Shown here piece after piece: positions 59,773 through 64,000 of a DNA stretch of 64,000 nt. The notes beneath the pieces are model-generated. The model saw only the letters and a list, made by a program, of their open reading frames with translations. It did not search any database and was not told the DNA's origin. This stretch comes from Nocardia veterana NBRC 100344 (GTDB lineage Bacteria; Actinomycetota; Actinomycetes; Mycobacteriales; Mycobacteriaceae), in contig NZ_BAGM01000123.1 of the NCBI RefSeq assembly GCF_000308855.1, positions 1 to 64,000 on the forward strand, read 5' to 3'. The translations under genes and the position numbers were made by a program. The stretch's first letter is position 1. Each line of letters begins with the position of its first letter.

Positions 59773-60420
59773 CTACACCTGGGTGTGCACCAGGATGCGC
59801 AGATCGTCGAACAACCAATTTCCCTGTACGCCCGGGAGTTCCGCGAGATACCCCACGATCGTGTCCGCATCCCAGCCGTGCGATTCGTGTAAACCCGCGG
59901 CCAGCATGTGCAGATATCGGGCCGACGGCTTGTTCAACCGGGTGTACTCGGGATCCCACGGGGAGCTGAAGGTCAGCACCGGGAAGCCGTCCACATCGTC
60001 GACATGCCAGAGCGTTTCGTACCGTCCGTCGCCCAAGCGCAACATGCCCTGCCGGACCACCTCCGCCGGATCGAACTCCGGCACCTCGCCCGGGGCGCGA
60101 TGCATCTCCTGTGCCATCAGATCGCTGAACTGCTCGACGGTGAGCAGATATCCGCGGGCGGCCGCGCCGAGCGGCCACCGCGGCGGCGGCCGATGCGAGT
60201 AGAACGCCACACCACCGCCCGACCACACCGGACTCTCCCAGGCGAAGTAGATACATCCGGGAAGCATCAGCGGCCGATTCCGAGCCGGTGGGGTCGGATC
60301 GCGGAACCCCGGATAGATGCGGGGTGTACCCGGCGGGTTTCCGCCCGCCCGGTAGTACCGGAACCGCTTCTCGAACAGGTTGGACCCGTAGGCGGCGTAC
60401 CAGACGCAATCCGAGTTCAC
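59773..60420 (-). CDS. Gamma-glutamylcyclotransferase-fold (AYGSNL) protein
   Basis: A 215-residue protein starting with the YAAYGSNL signature of the GGCT/BtrG fold. The catalytic Glu and the long C-terminal helices are less clear. Such proteins often cleave gamma-glutamyl groups or are misnamed as histone deacetylases in databases. The GTG at 60420 gives the expected start; there is open frame upstream without support. The substrate is unknown. Confidence 0.72.
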   Translation of the reverse strand: MNSDCVWYAAYGSNLFEKRFRYYRAGGNPPGTPRIYPGFRDPTPPARNRPLMLPGCIYFAWESPVWSGGGVAFYSHRPPPRWPLGAAARGYLLTVEQFSDLMAQEMHRAPGEVPEFDPAEVVRQGMLRLGDGRYETLWHVDDVDGFPVLTFSSPWDPEYTRLNKPSARYLHMLAAGLHESHGWDADTIVGYLAELPGVQGNWLFDDLRILVHTQV

Positions 60421-60501
60421 GATGTCTCCATCCGTGCCGGAACAGGTGCGCACATCCACCCGACCCTACGGGAACCGCCGCCGCGCTTCCGCCGTACCGG
60501 T

Positions 60502-61176
60502 TCATCCGAGCCCGCCCACGCGCAGGTCTTCGATGCGCCGCCGCAGATGGTCGAGCAATTTCTCCGGATCGTCGAACTCCGCGGGGTCGATGGGCTCTCC
60601 GAATCGGATCGTCACCCGTTCGCGACGGTCGAACACGCGGCCGTCGACTCGATTTCGCCGCATCGGCAGCACCCGATCGGTACCCGTCGTGCCGACCGGA
60701 ACGATCGGAACCCCCGTCGCCAGAGCCAGTTTCGCGACACCCGGTTTGTACGGCTCGGCCTCACCCGGGCCGACCAACCGGCCTTCCGGATAGATGATCA
60801 GCACACCGCCGTAGCGCAGAATCTGTTCGGCCTGCCCCAGCGCCGACTGCCCGGACGCACTGTCGCGCCGCACCACCGGAATATGGCCGAGCCGGCGCAC
60901 CAGCCAACCGACTACCGGCCACGACCACAATTCGGCCATCGCGAGGGCGATCGCCCTGCGGCGCAACGCGCCCCACAGGAATACCGCATCGAGCATCGAG
61001 ATGTGATTGCTCGCCACGATCACCGGGCCCGACTTCGGCACCTGCTCGCGGCCCACGACGGTCACGTGGACGATGTTCGACCAGGCCAGCATGCGCAGGA
61101 TGCGCCGGATCAGATGTGTGGTCAGCCAGGCCCGCTTACCCAGGCCCCTGGGACGCCGATCGGATTGCTCGTTCAT
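60502..61176 (-). CDS. 1-acyl-sn-glycerol-3-phosphate acyltransferase (PlsC-like)
   Basis: A 224-residue PlsC-family acyltransferase. The catalytic motif is HISMLD (SNHISMLDAVFLW), the glycerol-phosphate binding motif YPEGRL and a PIVPVGTTGTDR segment follow. It makes phosphatidic acid or acylates a lipid. The ATG at 61176 has GTGGAG directly upstream. It is divergent from the DUF899 gene, and a palindrome lies between. Nocardiae carry many such paralogues, so the substrate is not certain. Confidence 0.88.
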   Translation of the reverse strand: MNEQSDRRPRGLGKRAWLTTHLIRRILRMLAWSNIVHVTVVGREQVPKSGPVIVASNHISMLDAVFLWGALRRRAIALAMAELWSWPVVGWLVRRLGHIPVVRRDSASGQSALGQAEQILRYGGVLIIYPEGRLVGPGEAEPYKPGVAKLALATGVPIVPVGTTGTDRVLPMRRNRVDGRVFDRRERVTIRFGEPIDPAEFDDPEKLLDHLRRRIEDLRVGGLG

Positions 61177-61188
61177 CTCCACCCCCGG

Positions 61189-61202
61189 TTCGTTCGAACG
61201 AA
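61189..61202. promoter_or_regulatory. 14-bp perfect palindrome between divergent genes
   Basis: ttcgttcgaacgaa is a perfect palindrome 12 bases upstream of the plsC-like start and 122 bases from the DUF899 gene. The flanks (cgg/gccg) extend the symmetry partly. It may be an operator; it lacks the four-base gap of a LexA box. Confidence 0.45.
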
Positions 61203-61323
61203 GCCGATTGTCGCACGGGCCACCGACAGGTTCGCCGCGCTCGCAACGCCGCCGCGGACACCGATGAATTTCCCCCCGGCATACCGTCTGCACAGGTAGA
61301 CCGATGCATCGGAAAGGACAGCC

Positions 61324-61992
61324 ATGCCCGCACACCAGGTCGGAAGCCGGGAACAGTGGCGTGCCGCATACGAGCGGCTGCGCGCCGAGGAAAAAGCTCT
61401 CACCCGTCGCAGCGACGAGCTGGCGCGGCAACGCCAGGCCTTACCGTGGGTCCCGGTCACCAAGGAGTATCGGTTCGACACCGATGCCGGCGAGAAGACC
61501 CTCGCCGAACTGTTCGACGGCCGGTCGCAGCTGATCGTCCGCCACTTCATGCACGGCCCCAAGACGCCGCAGGGGTGCCCCGGCTGCACCTTCGAAACCG
61601 ATAATCTGGTCGGCGCCGTACCCCATCTCGCCCATCGCGACGTGACCTTCATCCTGGTCTCGCGATCCCCGCTCCCGGCCCTCAACGACTACAAGCGCCG
61701 CTTCGGCTGGGACATCGAATGGGTCTCCGCCGGCGACAACGGCTTCAACGACGACTTCTTCGAGGTCATGCGCGTCGACACCCCGAACCGGCCCCCGGGC
61801 AACATGCTCGACGTCATGGAATTGATGGCGCTGAGCTGCTTCGCCCTCGACAACGGCACGGTCTACCACACCTATTCCACCTACGACCGCGGCACCGATG
61901 CCCTCAACGCCACTTGGCAACTCCTCGATCGCGCCCCCAAGGGCCGCGGCGACAACTTCGACAACTGGCCTCGCAAACGCGACGAATACTGA
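61324..61992 (+). CDS. DUF899 thioredoxin-like protein
   Basis: A 222-residue DUF899 protein. A thioredoxin-like core has the motif CPGC in PQGCPGCTFETDNL, flanked by FMHGP and the C-terminal TYHTYSTYDRGTDAL and DNWPRKRDEY ends that mark this family. The Cys pair could serve a redox function. The start is ATG 61324 with GGAAAGGAC. The substrate and partner are unknown. Confidence 0.9.
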   Translation: MPAHQVGSREQWRAAYERLRAEEKALTRRSDELARQRQALPWVPVTKEYRFDTDAGEKTLAELFDGRSQLIVRHFMHGPKTPQGCPGCTFETDNLVGAVPHLAHRDVTFILVSRSPLPALNDYKRRFGWDIEWVSAGDNGFNDDFFEVMRVDTPNRPPGNMLDVMELMALSCFALDNGTVYHTYSTYDRGTDALNATWQLLDRAPKGRGDNFDNWPRKRDEY

Positions 61993-62173
61993 CGCCGAAC
62001 TTGTCGTGCAGACGCCGCCGAAAATGTGCGAATCCGAAAACCACAGAGGTGTGCACAATTTGATCGCGCCGGGCCGTGCGACCGCCCCCGGGCACCGAAT
62101 TTCGCGGCCCAGCGCGGTCGCATGACCTCGGAGGTAATGGGCTCACCGAGGCGCGGATGGCAACCTCTCACTC

Positions 62174-62602
62174 GTGAACGATCCCGCGACCACCCGTACC
62201 GTCGTCGAAGACCTCCTGACCCGCATCGCCGCCGGGAACCCGGAAGTCGTTGCGGCCCTTTACGCCCCGACCAGCGAGTGGAAGCTGAACTGGCCGGAGG
62301 CCGAACACGGACGCGCCGCGACGCCGTGGATCACCTCCCGCAGCACCCGGGCCGACGTCGCCGAACACTTCCGTGAAATCGCGCGCCATCACATTCCGGA
62401 AGAGGTCGCGACAGTGGTGGAGAAGATCCTCGTCGACGGATCGGATGCGGTGGTGCTGGGCGAGATTCGCCAAACCGCCCGCCCGACCCGGCGCCCGTAC
62501 CGGGCCCGATTCGCCCTCCACCTCACCGTAGAGAACGGAATGATCACCCGCCACCACGTCTACGAGGACAGCCTCGCTGTCGCTCGAGCTTTCGATGAGT
62601 GA
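62174..62602 (+). CDS. SnoaL-like (NTF2-fold) protein
   Basis: A 142-residue NTF2-fold protein. The pattern VVEDLLTRIAAGNPEVVAALYAPTSEWKLNWP...FREIARHHIPEE and the closing RFALHLTVENGMITRHHVYEDSLAVARAF are typical of SnoaL-type proteins, which act as cyclases, isomerases or binding proteins. It starts at GTG 62174. It is not part of an obvious cluster. Confidence 0.85.
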   Translation: MNDPATTRTVVEDLLTRIAAGNPEVVAALYAPTSEWKLNWPEAEHGRAATPWITSRSTRADVAEHFREIARHHIPEEVATVVEKILVDGSDAVVLGEIRQTARPTRRPYRARFALHLTVENGMITRHHVYEDSLAVARAFDE

Positions 62603-62707
62603 CTGGCGATCCGCCCCCGGATCGACCGTCACGATCTCCGGCCGACAGGTCTCGGACTGCCACCTGAAAGATTCCACCTTTGAGTACTTTCCGGCGGCTC
62701 CCTCGGC

Positions 62708-63868
62708 CTACAGCCGCGCTCCGAGCCAGTTGGCGAACCCCAACAAGCTCTCGGACTGCCGACGCTGAGCAGCGGCGATCCCATACAACGTCTCCCGCAC
62801 CGACGGATGCAACCGAGTCTGCTGCGGCGCGGCAGCACGAGCCTTGTTGAGCGCCGCCAATGCCCGATCAGGCTTACCGGACATCAACCACGCCCGCGCA
62901 TTATCCTGCCAATGGTGAGCCACGCGGGTCGGTGGGGCATCCTTCGGCGCGGACAGCTGCGTCCCGTCGATCGCTGCTTCGTTCGGGTCGCCCGCTTCGA
63001 GTTCTATTGCATGAGCGTGTATTTCGACATTCAACGGTCCGAACGCCGTCATATAGACATCGGTTTCTCCGGTGCGTTCGGCCAGCTCACGCGCGGCGGC
63101 GATATGGTCCGATGCACCTGAATAATTCAGCGTGCGCGCCTCGTTGATGGCACCCGCCAGGTGCGAGTACCCGGTCAGCACCATCCCGGCTTTCGAGTAG
63201 CCGGCGGCGGAAATCGTCGAATCGATCAGCTGCGCAGCCACTTCCGACTCGCCATAGTGCGTGAGGGCTCGGGCGCGAGCAAGGACCGACAGGGCCGCGT
63301 AGTTGGGATCGTCGGCGAGCGGCGCGTAAGCGTCGGCCAGATCCAGGGCCGGGAGGGCGAGCATCATATGGCCGGTTCGCCGCACCGACCATTCGGCCAG
63401 CACATACGCGGAGGTCAGCAACGTGTACGCATGTGACCGGTCGTCACCGGTCAGGTCGCGCACCGCGCCGTGTAGACGACGGATGAGGCCCGGCAGGGTC
63501 TCGATCGTTTGCCGTGTGCGGTCGCTCCGGTACAGCCGTTGCGCTGCGGTGAGTTCCGATTCGAGCTCAGCCAGCGAGCCCGGTTCCACGGCCCGCGCGT
63601 AGCGGCCCTCGGTCAGCAGCACCGACAGTCCGTTCACCGCGTCCGACAACGGCTTTCCGTCGTCGAAGGGCGCACCGGTCAGCTGTTCGGGGGTGATGTG
63701 CAGCGCCCGCGCGACTGCCGAGATGAACCCCGGCGACGCCACCTCGCGCCCCTGCTCGACCGCCTTCACCATCGACAACGAATAATTCGCCCGCGCCGCC
63801 AACTGACGCTGCCCCAACCCGGCGATCTTCCGCTCGGACGCAATCCGCTGCCCCACATGCTCGCCCAT
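62708..63868 (-). CDS. XRE-type HTH regulator, paralogue of the 26-kb regulator
   Basis: A 386-residue protein with an N-terminal Cro/CI HTH: IASERKIAGLGQRQLAARANYSLSMVKA, then a helical, TPR-like domain. It ends GFANWLGARL, aligned with GFAVWCGIADRL at 26 kb, and both share the AARAAAPQQTRLHPSVRETL-like segment. The ATG at 63868 is chosen over a nine-codon extension. It faces the right edge of the window, where tandem ctgtccc repeats lie, so its partner genes would be beyond the window. Confidence 0.8.
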   Translation of the reverse strand: MGEHVGQRIASERKIAGLGQRQLAARANYSLSMVKAVEQGREVASPGFISAVARALHITPEQLTGAPFDDGKPLSDAVNGLSVLLTEGRYARAVEPGSLAELESELTAAQRLYRSDRTRQTIETLPGLIRRLHGAVRDLTGDDRSHAYTLLTSAYVLAEWSVRRTGHMMLALPALDLADAYAPLADDPNYAALSVLARARALTHYGESEVAAQLIDSTISAAGYSKAGMVLTGYSHLAGAINEARTLNYSGASDHIAAARELAERTGETDVYMTAFGPLNVEIHAHAIELEAGDPNEAAIDGTQLSAPKDAPPTRVAHHWQDNARAWLMSGKPDRALAALNKARAAAPQQTRLHPSVRETLYGIAAAQRRQSESLLGFANWLGARL

Positions 63869-64000
63869 GACACGAGCGTAGATCGATATACCCAACCTGT
63901 CCCCTGTCCCCGAACTGGCCCTTCAGACCTCCACCATGCCGTAGCAGTTGCCCCTGTCCCGCCGAAGTCGCTCCCCGAGCGTTCACCTCCATCGTCGAAA
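63869..64000. promoter_or_regulatory. Upstream region of second XRE regulator with ctgtccc repeats
   Basis: No supported gene lies in the last 132 bases. ctgtccc occurs twice head to tail at 63897-63910, and again at 63954-63960. As at the 26-kb regulator, a short tandem repeat lies just upstream of the start, so an autoregulatory site is likely. Confidence 0.45.

Noticed and set aside
61189..61202. A LexA/SOS box
   Set aside because: Only gttcgaac is present, without the four-base gap of the actinobacterial consensus.
63567..63992. A minus-strand frame starting near the right edge
   Set aside because: It overlaps the HTH end of the XRE gene in another frame and has no motif.

Overview
The window looks like chromosome of a high-GC mycolic-acid actinomycete, most likely Nocardia or a close relative. 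The evidence is a complete yrbE/mce lipid-import operon, HadA/HadB dehydratase halves fused in one protein, a mycobacterial-type menaquinone gene set, a Cds1-type cysteine desulfhydrase, an IdeR/DtxR iron box, and gene order that follows, from memory, the M. tuberculosis Rv0534-Rv0566 and Rv0632-Rv0655 regions. There is no rRNA, CRISPR array, insertion sequence or replication origin that I can see.

Layout. 1-11.0 kb (minus strand): one operon with the Mce ATPase (mkl/mceG), two YrbE permeases, MceA-F and two Mce-associated proteins (the second is cut by the window edge). 11.2-17.5 kb (minus): translation and secretion genes rplL, rplJ (with an L10-type leader), rplA, rplK, nusG, secE, tRNA-Trp, fused hadAB, rpmG, tRNA-Met and tRNA-Thr. 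17.6-25.4 kb: tRNA-Tyr, yajQ, htpX, the prenyl synthase grcC1, menJ, an AraC/VOC pair, two small conserved genes and the mannosyltransferase mgtA. 25.4-28.8 kb: an accessory stretch between mgtA and menG, with a monooxygenase, an XRE-type regulator and four small poorly known genes, including a resolvase-like protein without the catalytic serine. 29.0-36.4 kb: menG, a single-chain nitrate reductase fused to a CysJ-type diflavin reductase (nasN-like), and a divergent aldo/keto reductase-TetR pair with operators. 36.6-47.8 kb: menD, an IdeR-controlled siderophore-interacting protein, menB, pitA with its small partner, a DUF3349 gene, menE and a DrrAB-type ABC exporter. 47.9-55.4 kb: a very large SARP-type regulator, a 56-bp direct repeat, menA, a holin-like membrane protein, an HTH/Clp N-domain gene pair, Cds1 and DUF4229. 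55.6-64 kb: bldC, a DapA-like aldolase divergent from LysR, two consecutive HEAT-repeat genes (one with a MerR head), an acyltransferase, DUF899, a SnoaL-like protein and a second XRE-type regulator related to the one at 26 kb.

How the genes fit together. menA, menB, menD, menE, menG and menJ plus the side-chain synthase grcC1 make most of the menaquinone pathway; menF, menC and menH are not in the window. hadAB supplies the FAS-II dehydratase for mycolic acids, and mkl-yrbE-mce should power import of a lipid or sterol. The observation I rate highest is at 52.9-53.8 kb. A 73-residue HTH gene and a 195-residue ClpC1 N-domain mimic overlap by ATGA behind a promoter covered by two gtcaa-N6-ttgac palindromes. 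They look like a split, two-gene version of mycobacterial ClpC2, and the residues that contact cyclomarin in ClpC1 are kept.
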